Assembly: GCF_018252635.1 (NCBI RefSeq)
Contig: NZ_JAGTXM010000001.1
Span: forward strand, 868,122 to 932,121
Direction of reading: 5' to 3'
Source: Citrobacter amalonaticus
Lineage (GTDB): Bacteria; Pseudomonadota; Gammaproteobacteria; Enterobacterales; Enterobacteriaceae
DNA length: 64,000 nucleotides
The notes beneath the pieces were generated by a model, which saw nothing but the letters and a program-made list of their open reading frames with translations, was not told the origin of the DNA and searched no databases. Shown piece by piece: positions 31,070 through 40,510 of the stretch. Positions within the stretch are counted from its first letter, which is position 1, and the number at the start of each line of letters is the position of its first letter. The translations under genes and the position numbers were made by a program.

Positions 31070-32047
31070 TTATTTCGCCAGACCAAAGGCTTTCGCCTGA
31101 TCGCGATAACCGGTCACCTGTTTTTTGACGTACTCATCGAGTTGTTTGCCCGTCATGTTGAACTCAAACAGGCCGCGCAGGTCGCGCTGTTTTTTGAAGG
31201 CGTCGGTTTGCTGGAGTTTTTCAAAGGCTTGCACCCACCACTGATAGTCGGCGTCGCTCACTTTGGGGCCGACGTAGAAGCCGCGGATGATTGGCCAGAC
31301 CAGATCATAACCCTGTTCTTTGGCCGTCGGGACGTTGGCGAGCTGTCCCGGTAAGCGTTCTTCAGAAAAGACGGCGAGAACGCGGATTTTATCGCCGTTC
31401 AGATAGGGCACCATCTCACTGAGATCGCCGGAAACCACCTGCACGTGATTGCCCATCAGCGCGGTGACCGGTTCGCCGCCGCCTTCAAAGGCGACATAGC
31501 GCATCTTGTGCGGATCGACGTGGGCCTGCTGTGCCAGTAGCGCTGATTTCATCCAGTCCTGGCTGCCAATCGATGCACCTGCGCCAATCACCACGCTGTT
31601 AGGATCTTTTTCCATCGCGGTGAGTAGATCTTTCAGCGACTTCCACGGCGAGTCGGCACGCACGGCGATCATGCCGTAGTCCGTACCGACGCTCGCCAGC
31701 CAGCGCACATCATCCACGCCGTAGCGGCCAAATTTCCCCTGCGACAGGTTCAGCAGCGAACCGCCGGAAAACGCCACGACCGTCCCCGCTTCGGCGGGAC
31801 GCTGAGCAACAATGGCGTTGTAGGCCACCGCGCCCACCCCACCCGGCATGTAGGTAACGCGCATCGGTTTTTCGATCGCGCCCGTTTCCATCATGCTTAC
31901 CTGAATCAGTTTGCAGGTAAGGTCAAAGCCGCCGCCGGGTTTCGCCGGGGCGATACATTCAGTGCGTGACGGCGCTTCCTGCGCCAGTACAGAGGTGCCC
32001 ATCAGTAAAACGCTTGCAGCAAGGGTACGAACGAACAGTTTTTTCAT
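31070..32047 (-). CDS. tctC: Tripartite tricarboxylate transporter, periplasmic citrate-binding protein
   Basis: 325-residue precursor with a signal peptide (cleaved after SVLAQ, about residue 22-23). The family segment is CIAPAKPGGGFDLTC, followed by YMPGGVGAVAYN, which bind the carboxylates. TctC captures citrate and related tricarboxylates and delivers them to TctAB. First gene of tctCBA, divergent from tctDE across 152 bases. The control region for both units must lie there. Confidence 0.97.
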   Translation of the reverse strand: MKKLFVRTLAASVLLMGTSVLAQEAPSRTECIAPAKPGGGFDLTCKLIQVSMMETGAIEKPMRVTYMPGGVGAVAYNAIVAQRPAEAGTVVAFSGGSLLNLSQGKFGRYGVDDVRWLASVGTDYGMIAVRADSPWKSLKDLLTAMEKDPNSVVIGAGASIGSQDWMKSALLAQQAHVDPHKMRYVAFEGGGEPVTALMGNHVQVVSGDLSEMVPYLNGDKIRVLAVFSEERLPGQLANVPTAKEQGYDLVWPIIRGFYVGPKVSDADYQWWVQAFEKLQQTDAFKKQRDLRGLFEFNMTGKQLDEYVKKQVTGYRDQAKAFGLAK

Positions 32048-32199
32048 TATTTATCCTCACGCCGGAGAACCGGACTGTAGGGTTCGGAAGACTATTTTTT
32101 GATTATGTGAACCAACATGTAGCGGTTCGGTTGCGTGATTGTTAAAACATTAACCTTTCATTTCCCTTTCAATGCGGCAGAAACTTTACAGGATGTGAT

Positions 32200-32874
32200 A
32201 TGCGTCTCTTATTGGCGGAAGATAACCGTGAGCTGGCTCACTGGCTGGAAAAGGCGCTGGTGCAAAGCGGGTTCGCCGTGGACTGTGTGTTCGACGGACT
32301 GGCCGCCGACCACCTTCTGCATAGCGAAACCTATGCGCTGGCGGTTCTGGATATCAATATGCCCGGGATTGACGGGCTGGAGGTGGTGCAACGTCTGCGT
32401 AAGCGTGCGCAGACATTGCCGGTACTGCTTTTAACGGCGCGTAGCGCGGTGGCGGATCGGGTGAAAGGACTGAACGCCGGAGCGGATGACTATTTACCTA
32501 AACCTTTTGAACTTGAGGAACTTGACGCCCGACTGCGGGCCTTGCTCCGGCGCAGTGCGGGTCAGGTACAGGAGTTGCAGCAGCTGGGCGATCTGGCGTT
32601 CCATGACGAAGGCTATTTCTTGCTTCAGCAGCAACCGCTGGCGCTCACCCCGCGTGAACTGGCGCTGCTGACGGTGCTGATGTATCGCAGAACGCGGCCG
32701 GTATCGCGCCAGCAGTTGTTCGAACAGGTCTTCAGCCTGAACGATGAGGTTAGTCCAGAAAGCATCGAACTGTATATCCATCGTCTGCGGAAAAAATTAC
32801 AGGGCAGCAATGTGCGGATCACCACTCTGCGCGGTCTGGGATACGTGCTGGAGTGCGGCGATGAGGTGGGCTAA
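32200..32874 (+). CDS. tctD: Response regulator TctD (OmpR family)
   Basis: 224 residues. An N-terminal receiver domain has acidic residues E7-D8, the phosphoacceptor D51 (AVLDINMPG) and a lysine in YLPKPFELEELDARL. A C-terminal winged helix follows (TPRELALLTVLM, SPESIELYIHRLRKKL). It activates divergent tctCBA when tricarboxylates are present. Its stop overlaps the tctE start by 14 bases. Confidence 0.96.
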   Translation: MRLLLAEDNRELAHWLEKALVQSGFAVDCVFDGLAADHLLHSETYALAVLDINMPGIDGLEVVQRLRKRAQTLPVLLLTARSAVADRVKGLNAGADDYLPKPFELEELDARLRALLRRSAGQVQELQQLGDLAFHDEGYFLLQQQPLALTPRELALLTVLMYRRTRPVSRQQLFEQVFSLNDEVSPESIELYIHRLRKKLQGSNVRITTLRGLGYVLECGDEVG

Positions 32875-34273
32875 ACCCCAGTCGTTATATCTGCAACTGC
32901 TGCTGTTTCTCGGGCTTCCGCTGATCCTGCTGTGGGGGCTGTCGGCATTTAACAGCTATGTCAGCGCCCTGCAGGCGGCGACGCAGGCCTATGATCGCAC
33001 GCTGCTTTCATCTGCCCGTACGGTGGCGGAGCGGCTGGTGGTGCGCCACGCAAAGCTGGAAGTGAATGTCCCGTGGGTGGTGCTGGACAGCTTTGAACTG
33101 AACATGAATGACCGACTGTACTATAAAGTGGTGGATCCGGCGGGGAAGGTGATTTCGGGTTACGACGACCTGCCGGCGATGCCGCCTTCTACTTCCCGGA
33201 CGCAGCTCTACCCTGCGCTGGCCTGGTTTTATCATACCCAATATCAGGGGCAGGCTATTCGCGTGGCGCGTTTGCTACAACCGGTGAATGAGGGGGGGAT
33301 TGTCGGGATGGCGGAGATCTACGTCGCGGAGACGCTCCAGTCGCGGCGGTATCTGGCAGGACAACTGCTGTTTTCGTCATGGGTAACGCAGGGGCTGTTG
33401 GTGCTGCTGACGCTGGTGTTGGTGGGCTGGTTGCTGCGTCGCGTGCTGAGGCCGATGCGCCAGCTCTCCTCACTGATGGTACGTCGTGAACCGGAACTCC
33501 TGACGCCCTTACCTGAACTGCTACCGTGGTCGGAGACGCGGCTGCTGATTGTCGCTTTCAACCGTTATCTGGACCGCCTGCGCGCGCTGATTTCGCGTCA
33601 GGAACGGTTTAGCGCCGATGCCTCTCATCAACTGAAAACGCCGCTGGCGGTGTTGAAAACACAGGCCGCAGTGGCACTCGCCAGCGAACAGCCTCAGCAG
33701 TGGCATGAGAGCTTACGGGCGATGAGTACGACGCTGGACAACACCATTCTGCTGACGGAAAGGTTGTTGCAGCTTTCGGCGGTGAAGCGAAAAGAGCAGG
33801 GAGAGCGACAGTTTTTACCGGTTGATCTGTTTGCCGTGGTGCAGACGAGTTGCTTCACGCGACTGGCACAGGCGCGCAGTAAAGGCATTGACCTGGGTTA
33901 CGAAGGCACGCAGGAGGCAGTATGGATAGAGGGCGATGACGTCCTGCTGGGAGAACTGTGCGGCAATTTGCTGGATAACGCCCTGAAATATACGCCGGGG
34001 CAAGGGACAGTGACCGCCAGGTTACGTCGGGACGGTGAGACCGTGGTGCTGGAGGTTGAAGACAGTGGCCCGGGTATCGAGGATGAACAGATCCATCAGG
34101 CATTGCTACCATTCCATCGTCTTGAAAATGCGGGAACGGAGGCTGGAGCAGGCATTGGCCTGGCGCTGGTTAATGATATTGCTCGCCTGCATCGAACGCA
34201 CCCGGCTCTTTCGCGAAGCGAGATGTTAGGGGGGTTACGCGTTCAAGTGCGTTTTTTATTGCACACAAAATAA
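32861..34273 (+). CDS. tctE: Sensor histidine kinase TctE
   Basis: 470 residues from the ATG at 32861 inside the end of tctD. Two membrane helices (about residues 10-28 and 165-190) enclose a periplasmic sensor domain. The dimerisation/phosphoacceptor box is FSADASHQLKTPLAVLK, with N box CGNLLDNALKYTP and G boxes in EDSGPGIED and GAGIGLALV. It senses tricarboxylates and phosphorylates TctD. Ended by a bidirectional hairpin. Confidence 0.95.
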   Translation: MRWAKPQSLYLQLLLFLGLPLILLWGLSAFNSYVSALQAATQAYDRTLLSSARTVAERLVVRHAKLEVNVPWVVLDSFELNMNDRLYYKVVDPAGKVISGYDDLPAMPPSTSRTQLYPALAWFYHTQYQGQAIRVARLLQPVNEGGIVGMAEIYVAETLQSRRYLAGQLLFSSWVTQGLLVLLTLVLVGWLLRRVLRPMRQLSSLMVRREPELLTPLPELLPWSETRLLIVAFNRYLDRLRALISRQERFSADASHQLKTPLAVLKTQAAVALASEQPQQWHESLRAMSTTLDNTILLTERLLQLSAVKRKEQGERQFLPVDLFAVVQTSCFTRLAQARSKGIDLGYEGTQEAVWIEGDDVLLGELCGNLLDNALKYTPGQGTVTARLRRDGETVVLEVEDSGPGIEDEQIHQALLPFHRLENAGTEAGAGIGLALVNDIARLHRTHPALSRSEMLGGLRVQVRFLLHTK

Positions 34274-34292
34274 AAGCCGCATTTGCGGCTTT
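34273..34292. terminator. Bidirectional terminator after tctE
   Basis: Stem AAAGCCGC (34273-34280) / GCGGCTTT (34285-34292) with a four-base loop, starting at the last base of the tctE stop codon. It also lies just past the stop of the convergent small gene. Confidence 0.8.
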
Positions 34293-34302
34293 ATGGCGAA
34301 CA

Positions 34303-34659
34303 TTATTCGCTGACTTTTTTCTCAACGGCGGCGGCACCTTCTTTAGTTTTATTCCATCCTTTTTCCGCACCTTCTTTCGTGGCATTCCAGCCTTTTTCCG
34401 TCCCTTCTTTGGTATTATTCCAGGTTTTCTGCGAGCCTTCGCTGACTTTGCTGCTCAGGTCATCACTTGTACCTTCAGCACGGTGTTTCGCTTTCAGCCG
34501 TTGCTCTTCGCCCTGATTCTGAACCTGATGCAATTTTTCTTTTGCCGTATTGGCATTTTCATGTGCGGCTGCCACATCATTATCGGTTGCGTGTGTGGTT
34601 GCGGCAATAACAGGTGAAGCCAGCAGAAGTGCAGATAAGGCGATCATTGTCTTTTTCAT
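34303..34659 (-). CDS. Small exported protein with WN-TKEG repeats
   Basis: 118-residue precursor with a clear signal peptide (cleavage after PVIAA, about residue 19-20). The mature part is highly charged and helical. It ends in at least three tandem 11-residue repeats (WNNTKEGTEKG, WNATKEGAEKG, WNKTKEGAAAV), an amphipathic pattern resembling LEA-like or apolipoprotein-like repeats. That similarity is an impression from periodicity only. No named family recognised. The ribosome-binding region is GCGAGGATATT before the ATG. Probably periplasmic. Confidence 0.82.
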   Translation of the reverse strand: MKKTMIALSALLLASPVIAATTHATDNDVAAAHENANTAKEKLHQVQNQGEEQRLKAKHRAEGTSDDLSSKVSEGSQKTWNNTKEGTEKGWNATKEGAEKGWNKTKEGAAAVEKKVSE

Positions 34660-35005
34660 AATATCCTCGCTTATAGGAATATTGATTTGCGTGATTCAGC
34701 ATGGCACGTTAACGAAGCGCTGGCTTTAGGAAAAAACTGTAAGTGAAACAATCGCGCTTAATGGTTCATAAACGGATTTATTATTTCAAATAATTTCCTC
34801 CGTCTAATCCTTTTGAGTTATTAGGAATATTGTTAAAAAAATATCTATTTGTTTTTAAATGATTTTATTAAACGCGAATTGTCTGATTTCTGGTCGTCTG
34901 TTATAAGACCCACGTATGCGAAAACTGAAAAATCTGAAAGCTCGAACCCGGTGATCTGCGAGTGGAAAGTAGTAAAGAATAAGTAATAAAGACATGGAGT
35001 CGTTT
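34660..35005. other. AT-rich intergenic region upstream of the autotransporter
   Basis: 346 bases, strongly AT-rich around 34780-34880, with no supportable gene. It separates two divergent genes and must hold both promoters. The composition suggests H-NS/StpA silencing of the autotransporter, which is an inference. Confidence 0.6.
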
Positions 35006-37558
35006 ATGACATTAAAGAAGTACGCAATACTGATGGGACTGTTTTCTTTTGAGGGTTTTGCCGCTGAAGCTGTCTGTCATTCCTCTGATGGCGTTCAGTT
35101 GACCTGTAGTGGAGAGACGGGACTTATCACGGATATTGAAAGCACCCTTAATTCATACGACAGCGTAACCATTACCACGACGGGGCGTAATTACGGTTAT
35201 GGATTAGATTTATGGAAACAAAGCAATTATCATCTTACCTCTGAGAATATCAATATTATCACCAATGGTACCTGGTCTGAAGGGATTCGTGGGCGGAACT
35301 CCACGTTTACTATGGATAGTAATCTGACGATTAAAACCTATGGTGATTTTTCTTCCGGGATTTATCTCGAGGAGACGGAGTATGCCAACATTACCCTTAA
35401 TGGCGCCATAGATATTTATACCCGCCATGGTATGGGGATTGCCGCGGAAATTACCCAAGGGCGAAATAAAAATAATGTGCTCACTGCCGGAGATAATATT
35501 TCAATTGTTACTGATGGTGAAGGCAGTAATGTTTACAGAGGCGCGGGATATGGCGTGTATGCAGGTTCTGCATACTATCTGAACGCTGAGGGGTTTGTTC
35601 CCGACCATAGCAATGCCCGCATCACTCTGGGAAATAACGTCGCTGTACAGACCAACGGCGACAAAGCTCATGCGGTTTATGCGAATAAAACCGGGATGAT
35701 TCAGGTTGGTGATATCTCTGTACTCACCCGGGGCCAGCAGGCGGATGCGTTAAGAGCAGAAGACGGTATCAAATATTTACCGCCAGGGCAGCGAGCGGCC
35801 TTTAACCAGACAGAAAGCTATGAAGGGGGGAAAATCTTCCTCACCCGGAACGTAAATATTGATATGGAAGGTGCCGGAAGTTACGCCATGTATTCCACCG
35901 GTTTCGGCTCGTATATCGGCTCCTCATACCTGGGAGGGCAACAATCCCGCGGCACCTATATCGTCAACGGCGATTTGTTGGCTGACAGACAAGGGGTTAT
36001 CGATCTCCGTATGACTCAGGGCTCTGCGTTTACGGGAAGTGCGAATTCAACACAGCTAAATGCGGATAACTCGCTGAATACAAGTGATAACGGATATATT
36101 TATCTGCATATGGCGAGAACTAACAGTGTCTGGAATATGACCGCAGACTCAGTGGTTACTCGTCTCGATCTGAATGATGCGAATTTAACGTACACCGCAC
36201 CTGACAGTTTCTCATCGTACACACCGAAATTTCTGCGGGTTGTCGAAGATTATTCCGGCAGCAATGGCATCCTGACGCTGAACACGGTACTTGGAGGCGA
36301 CGACTCGTTGACGGATAAACTGTATGTTCTGGGCGATGTCGAAGCCGGTAATACGCAGGTCAATATTAACAATATCGGCGGACAAGGCGCCCTGACCCAG
36401 CAGGGGATCGAAATTGTGAATGTCGGCGGTGAGTCCATTGGTACATTTACTAAGTATGGCCGTATTGTGGCGGGTGCCTGGGAATATGACATCGTTCGTA
36501 AAGGAGAAAACTGGTATCTGGTCAGTGGTATTGGGTCTGAACCCGCGCCAGAACCACAGCCGCAACCGACACCAGGAGAACCTGTCTTGCGTCCGGAAGC
36601 AGGGGAATACGTTGCGAATATCGCTGCTGCGAATAGCTTGTTCCAGCTTCGCCTTCACGATCGTATCGGTGAACCGCACTATATTGATGCCTTAACAGGT
36701 GAAACGAAAAAAGTGACGGGGCTCTGGATGCGGCATGTTGGTGGACATACGCGTTTTAAAGATAATAGTGGTCAGATTAACACCCAGGCTAACCGTTATG
36801 TTGTTCAGTTGGGCGGAGATATCGCGCAGTGGAGCAGCGATGAGAAAGACAAATATCTTCTCGGGGTTATGGGCGGATATGCCAATCAAAAAAGTAACTC
36901 GCACAATAAGTTGAACCGTTATTACAGCAGGGGCAGCGTGGAGGGCTACAGCCTGGGGGTTTACGGGACATGGTTGCAAAATAACGAAGAGAAGACAGGC
37001 GCTTACGTGGACAGTTGGCTGCTGTACAACTGGTTTGATAACACCGTGAATGGTGAAAGTCTGGCCCAGGAAGACTATAAGTCAAAAGGTTTCACTGCTT
37101 CTGTTGAGTCCGGTTATACCTGGAAGATTGGCGAGAAAAATTCGCGAGAAAGCTACTATTTTCAGACAGTTGGACAGTTAACCTGGATGGGCGTTAAAGC
37201 CAACGATCACCGCGAAGCGAATGGTACGCGAGTGACCAGTGAAGGGGACGGCAACATTCAATCCCGTCTGGGCGCCCGCTTATTTATCAAAGGGTATAGC
37301 CAAATAGATGAAGGTAAAGAACGTATCTTCGAGCCTTTCGTTGAAGCGAACTGGATCCATAATACCAAACGTTTTGGCGCCTCTATGAATGGTGTGGATG
37401 TTGAGCAGGCAGGGACTCGCAACATTGCCGAACTTAAAGCCGGCGTGGAAAGCCAGATTAACCGCAACGTGAATCTCTGGGGCAGTGTCGCCCAGCAAAT
37501 TGGCGATGCCGGCTATAGCGATACCAGCGCCATGCTGGGGCTGAAAGTGAATTTCTGA
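35006..37558 (+). CDS. Type V autotransporter adhesin-like protein
   Basis: 850 residues from the ATG at 35006, which has GGAG six bases upstream. The signal peptide is MTLKKYAILMGLFSFEGFAA. A passenger of about 490 residues follows, rich in N, T, G and short beta-strand repeats, as in pertactin-like beta helices. A proline-rich linker (EPAPEPQPQPTPGEP, about residue 511) leads to an autotransporter beta-barrel of about 270 residues ending VNF. No protease or SPATE motif is visible, so adhesion or aggregation is the likely role. One cysteine pair (C..C) lies near the mature N terminus. Confidence 0.88.
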   Translation: MTLKKYAILMGLFSFEGFAAEAVCHSSDGVQLTCSGETGLITDIESTLNSYDSVTITTTGRNYGYGLDLWKQSNYHLTSENINIITNGTWSEGIRGRNSTFTMDSNLTIKTYGDFSSGIYLEETEYANITLNGAIDIYTRHGMGIAAEITQGRNKNNVLTAGDNISIVTDGEGSNVYRGAGYGVYAGSAYYLNAEGFVPDHSNARITLGNNVAVQTNGDKAHAVYANKTGMIQVGDISVLTRGQQADALRAEDGIKYLPPGQRAAFNQTESYEGGKIFLTRNVNIDMEGAGSYAMYSTGFGSYIGSSYLGGQQSRGTYIVNGDLLADRQGVIDLRMTQGSAFTGSANSTQLNADNSLNTSDNGYIYLHMARTNSVWNMTADSVVTRLDLNDANLTYTAPDSFSSYTPKFLRVVEDYSGSNGILTLNTVLGGDDSLTDKLYVLGDVEAGNTQVNINNIGGQGALTQQGIEIVNVGGESIGTFTKYGRIVAGAWEYDIVRKGENWYLVSGIGSEPAPEPQPQPTPGEPVLRPEAGEYVANIAAANSLFQLRLHDRIGEPHYIDALTGETKKVTGLWMRHVGGHTRFKDNSGQINTQANRYVVQLGGDIAQWSSDEKDKYLLGVMGGYANQKSNSHNKLNRYYSRGSVEGYSLGVYGTWLQNNEEKTGAYVDSWLLYNWFDNTVNGESLAQEDYKSKGFTASVESGYTWKIGEKNSRESYYFQTVGQLTWMGVKANDHREANGTRVTSEGDGNIQSRLGARLFIKGYSQIDEGKERIFEPFVEANWIHNTKRFGASMNGVDVEQAGTRNIAELKAGVESQINRNVNLWGSVAQQIGDAGYSDTSAMLGLKVNF

Positions 37559-37598
37559 GAATAAACGGCCAGCCCGAAACATTCTCTCAGCAAATCCT

Positions 37599-37648
37599 AA
37601 CTGCACTCCAAACGTTGGATCCTCAACCGAGTAAAGTGCAGTTTTTTT
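37599..37648 (+). terminator. Terminator of the autotransporter gene
   Basis: Long hairpin with 9-bp base AACTGCACT (37599-37607) / AGTGCAGTT (37635-37643) followed by a run of T residues. It lies 40 bases after the autotransporter stop codon. Confidence 0.85.
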
Positions 37649-37792
37649 ATGCTATCGCTCCACGCGGATGCCTGAGAAATAAATGTCTCAGGGACTATGG
37701 TTATTTTAAACGCTTTCTACCATGCTTTTTAGACTCGTCACGTTGAGCGTGTCAGCAGCATTATAATAACTGTCTATCGTCCGGGGCCGACA

Positions 37793-39316
37793 ATGCGTAA
37801 CACTCTTCTCCCCATCATTGTTGCTGTATTGCTCTTTATTTTTGGCGTATCGATTCTTAACGTGCAACTCTGGTATTCCGCGAGGGAGGACAACCTCGCG
37901 GGGGCTCGTTATGTCGTCAATGATATCAATGTCATTCTTGATGAGGCGAGTCACGCGACAAAAACGGCCAGTGACATTGCGCAAAGGGGCTGCGATCAGG
38001 AAGGGCAGTACCGACTCGGTACGGAAACGGCGCTTCAGCCCCATCTCAGAACGATCTTTATTTATCGACAGGGCGTAATCTGGTGCTCGTCACTGCCGGG
38101 CAACCATGTACTACTGTCACAGTTGTCGGCGATTCCTGAAAGCCGGCTATGGCTTGCGTCGGCAGGGAATACAGTGAATGCGCGGCCTGTGTTGTTATAT
38201 CAGACTCAGATTGCAGACAGCCGGATTGTGGTGACTATCAGCGATCAGCATATCCGCGACACGCTTCGCACACCGCTGAAAGAGGTGGGTTACACCTTTA
38301 TGGCTGGAAATTCGATGCTTGGATTGTTGGGCGATGTGACAAAGGCCAACCCCTCTGAGCAGAATATTGGCCGCGTAAACTCTGCCCACTATCCCTTTGC
38401 TGTAAGATACAACCAGCCGCCATTAATCAGTACGCACAGGCTGCTCAGTCAGGGCATGGGCATTATTATATTTATTGTAATGATATCTTGTCTCGCAGGG
38501 TATGCGCTTGAGCGCTATTTAAACAGAAGCACCACGCCGGAGGAGGCGCTCCGCCGGGCCATCATGAAAGGCGAGATAGTGCCTTTTTACCAGCCGGTGG
38601 TGAATGGTAAAGAGGGCACACTACGCGGGGTTGAAGTACTGGCAAGATGGAAACACCCTAAAGCAGGCTTTATTTCACCGGCATCCTTTATCCCCGTCGC
38701 AGAAAAGTCGGGACTGATTATCCCTCTCACGCAAAGGCTGATGGCTCAGGTTGTCGAGAATATGAATGCCATTGCCAGTAAACTGCCGGAAGGATTCCAT
38801 GTCGGCATTAACTTCAGCGCGTCTCATATCACTTCCCCGACATTTGTCGATGAGTGTCTGCGCTATAAGGCACGATTCGACAGAAAAGATTTGAATCTGG
38901 TGATTGAGGTCACCGAGCGCGAGCCGCTACACGTTGACGAACATCTGGTAGAGACCCTGAATATTCTTCATGAGAATGGTTTTGTTATCGCACTGGATGA
39001 TTTTGGTACCGGGTATTCGGGGCTTTCATATCTTCACGATTTGCACATTGATTATATCAAGATCGATCAGAGTTTCGTTGCACGGGTCAGTATGGAAGAG
39101 GATTCCACACGAATACTGGACTGTGTGCTGGATCTGGCGCGGAAGCTGTCTTTAAGTATTGTTGCCGAGGGGGTGGAAACTAAAGAGCAGGTTGACTACC
39201 TGAACCGCAACGATATTACCTTCCAGCAGGGTTACTATTTCTTTAAACCCGTCAGCTTTACTGAACTGATAAAAATTATCTTATCAAAACCTAAAGTAAA
39301 GGTAATTGTGGAGTAG
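37793..39316 (+). CDS. CSS-motif/EAL cyclic-di-GMP phosphodiesterase
   Basis: 507 residues. An N-terminal transmembrane helix (about 5-27) is followed by a periplasmic CSS domain with the redox motif C98-S99-S100 (VIWCSS) and a second helix near 225-240. A cytoplasmic EAL domain completes it. The signature glutamate is present as EVLARWKHP, with conserved HVGINFSASHI, DDFGTGYSGL, KIDQSFV and EGVETKEQ. All catalytic elements look intact, so it should hydrolyse c-di-GMP. It belongs to the PdeC/PdeB-like group controlled by DsbA/DsbB. It lies beside an autotransporter, in the same window as a BapA-type biofilm adhesin. Confidence 0.9.
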   Translation: MRNTLLPIIVAVLLFIFGVSILNVQLWYSAREDNLAGARYVVNDINVILDEASHATKTASDIAQRGCDQEGQYRLGTETALQPHLRTIFIYRQGVIWCSSLPGNHVLLSQLSAIPESRLWLASAGNTVNARPVLLYQTQIADSRIVVTISDQHIRDTLRTPLKEVGYTFMAGNSMLGLLGDVTKANPSEQNIGRVNSAHYPFAVRYNQPPLISTHRLLSQGMGIIIFIVMISCLAGYALERYLNRSTTPEEALRRAIMKGEIVPFYQPVVNGKEGTLRGVEVLARWKHPKAGFISPASFIPVAEKSGLIIPLTQRLMAQVVENMNAIASKLPEGFHVGINFSASHITSPTFVDECLRYKARFDRKDLNLVIEVTEREPLHVDEHLVETLNILHENGFVIALDDFGTGYSGLSYLHDLHIDYIKIDQSFVARVSMEEDSTRILDCVLDLARKLSLSIVAEGVETKEQVDYLNRNDITFQQGYYFFKPVSFTELIKIILSKPKVKVIVE

Positions 39317-39326
39317 ATGGACTGTT

Positions 39327-39518
39327 TCAATTTGAATGGCGCGTATCGGAAGCGTTCACCTCCTGCATTCCTTTTTTTGGATCAAGATAATAACACTTCG
39401 TCTTTGATGAATAGGCCATTGATGCCGCCTCGCATTGCGTAAGAGCGCTATAAGCGCCAATGATTTCCGTTTGTGTTGTGTTGTTGGAGAGGGCAAAAAC
39501 CAGTGCCAGAACGTACAT
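39327..39518 (-). CDS. DUF1482-type small protein
   Basis: 63 residues from the ATG at 39518 (MYVLALVFALSNNTTQTEII), preceded by AAGGAATAAAT. A short hydrophobic N terminus is followed by AYSALTQCEAASM and a CYYLDP segment. Its layout resembles the DUF1482/YebW family of short, often prophage-associated proteins with two cysteines. Function unknown. It is convergent with the EAL gene, 10 bases away. Confidence 0.65.
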   Translation of the reverse strand: MYVLALVFALSNNTTQTEIIGAYSALTQCEAASMAYSSKTKCYYLDPKKGMQEVNASDTRHSN

Positions 39519-39639
39519 ATTTATTCCTTGAATGAATCGCGAGCGACAGGGCATTTTTATTCAGATGAGGATGATATGACATTACGTAACACGAGATGAA
39601 CCGTTCTGATTGTCCAGTTTCGGATGTTTGAAGTGGTTT

Positions 39640-40205
39640 AATGGCTTAACTTTTTGTGCCGGCTTGTTGGAGAAAAGGACTGCCGGTGTGTAATCCCTCA
39701 CCACTGGCACAGCCGGAAGTACTGAACCGGAGCTGGTCTGTCGATTTTTTGCATGATGCCCTGGCCTGTGGTCGTCGTTTTCACACGTTCAATGTTGTTA
39801 ATGACATTAACCGTGAGACGTTGGCGATTGAAATCAAGCTGAATCTGCCGGCTCTGCAAGTGGTTCGTGTACTCGACAGGTTCTCTGCAAACCGCGGTTA
39901 TCCGGTGATGCTGCGCATGGATAATGGTCCGAAATTTATCTCTCCAGGAAGGGGGGGGAATGGGCAGAGAAATTTGAGATTATCCAGTTGGGTAAGCCGA
40001 CGCAGAACGCTTTCATTGAGCGCTGTCATCGGACATACCGTACAGAAATGCTCGATTTTTTATCTGTTCACAAGGATGAATGTAGTGCGGGAAATCCCGG
40101 AAAAACGGTTGTTATAATATCACTGTGAACGCCCGCATAATCACTGAACAATATGACGCCGGAGGAATACCGACAGCACAATTATCATCGGCCGGGATCT
40201 CAAAA
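39640..40205 (+). pseudogene. Decayed IS3-family transposase (OrfB) fragment
   Basis: The translation shows IS3-group OrfB sequence: RSWSVDFLHDAL, FNVVNDINRETLAIEI, VVRVLDRF, MRMDNGPKF, then in another frame LGKPTQNAFIERCHRTYRTE and finally TPEEYRQ. A frameshift lies near the G-run at 39950-39960 and the N-terminal part is missing. Two of the DDE residues (the first D of VDF and the D of MDNGP) can be recognised. No terminal inverted repeats were found. It is an inactive relic bordering the satellite. Confidence 0.85.
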
Positions 40206-40244
40206 AATACATGGAACTAAAACGGTCTATTTACATAATAATCA

Positions 40245-40374
40245 CCGGATTTAGGCGGAATTTCTCGGACAATGACAAACACAAAAAAGCCCGCAGGGCT
40301 TGCGCCGTGCGGGCTTTTCGTACTTCACCGGACGTGTCCGGATCATTATTTGGTGGGCTGGCGGAGTCTGAAAA
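40245..40374. repeat. Left att repeat of the satellite
   Basis: Aligns over about 130 bases with 48009-48138 at a constant offset of 7,764. It includes a copy of the ssrA terminator hairpin (AAGCCCGCA 40287-40295 with TGCGGGCTT 40308-40316) and a degraded copy of the tmRNA 3' end (TTTGGTGGGCTGGCGGAGT). Two single-base deletions in the tmRNA part, and many substitutions, show it is not under selection as RNA. Confidence 0.85.
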
Positions 40375-40421
40375 CATTTCTCAATATAATGATTTTATTT
40401 AATATTTATCAATTCAGCTTT

Positions 40422-40449
40422 CATTGGTATACCTAAGCGTATACCAATG
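40422..40449. other. Putative integrase arm site, inverted repeat
   Basis: Perfect 11-bp arms CATTGGTATAC (40422-40432) and GTATACCAATG (40439-40449) around CTAAGC. The sequence echoes TTGGTACAC...GTGTACCAA on the integrase side of the element. That suggests paired arm-type binding sites for the integrase or its excisionase. Confidence 0.55.
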
Positions 40450-40510
40450 GCGATTTGCTGTGGTGTTTACAGGGCTATGCAAATCTGTTTTTTTGAATGG
40501 AACTCATCAA

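Noticed and set aside
39656-40117. 153-codon plus-strand frame as a functional gene
   Set aside because: It is the frameshifted transposase relic; sequence after the G-run near 39955 continues IS3 homology only in another frame.
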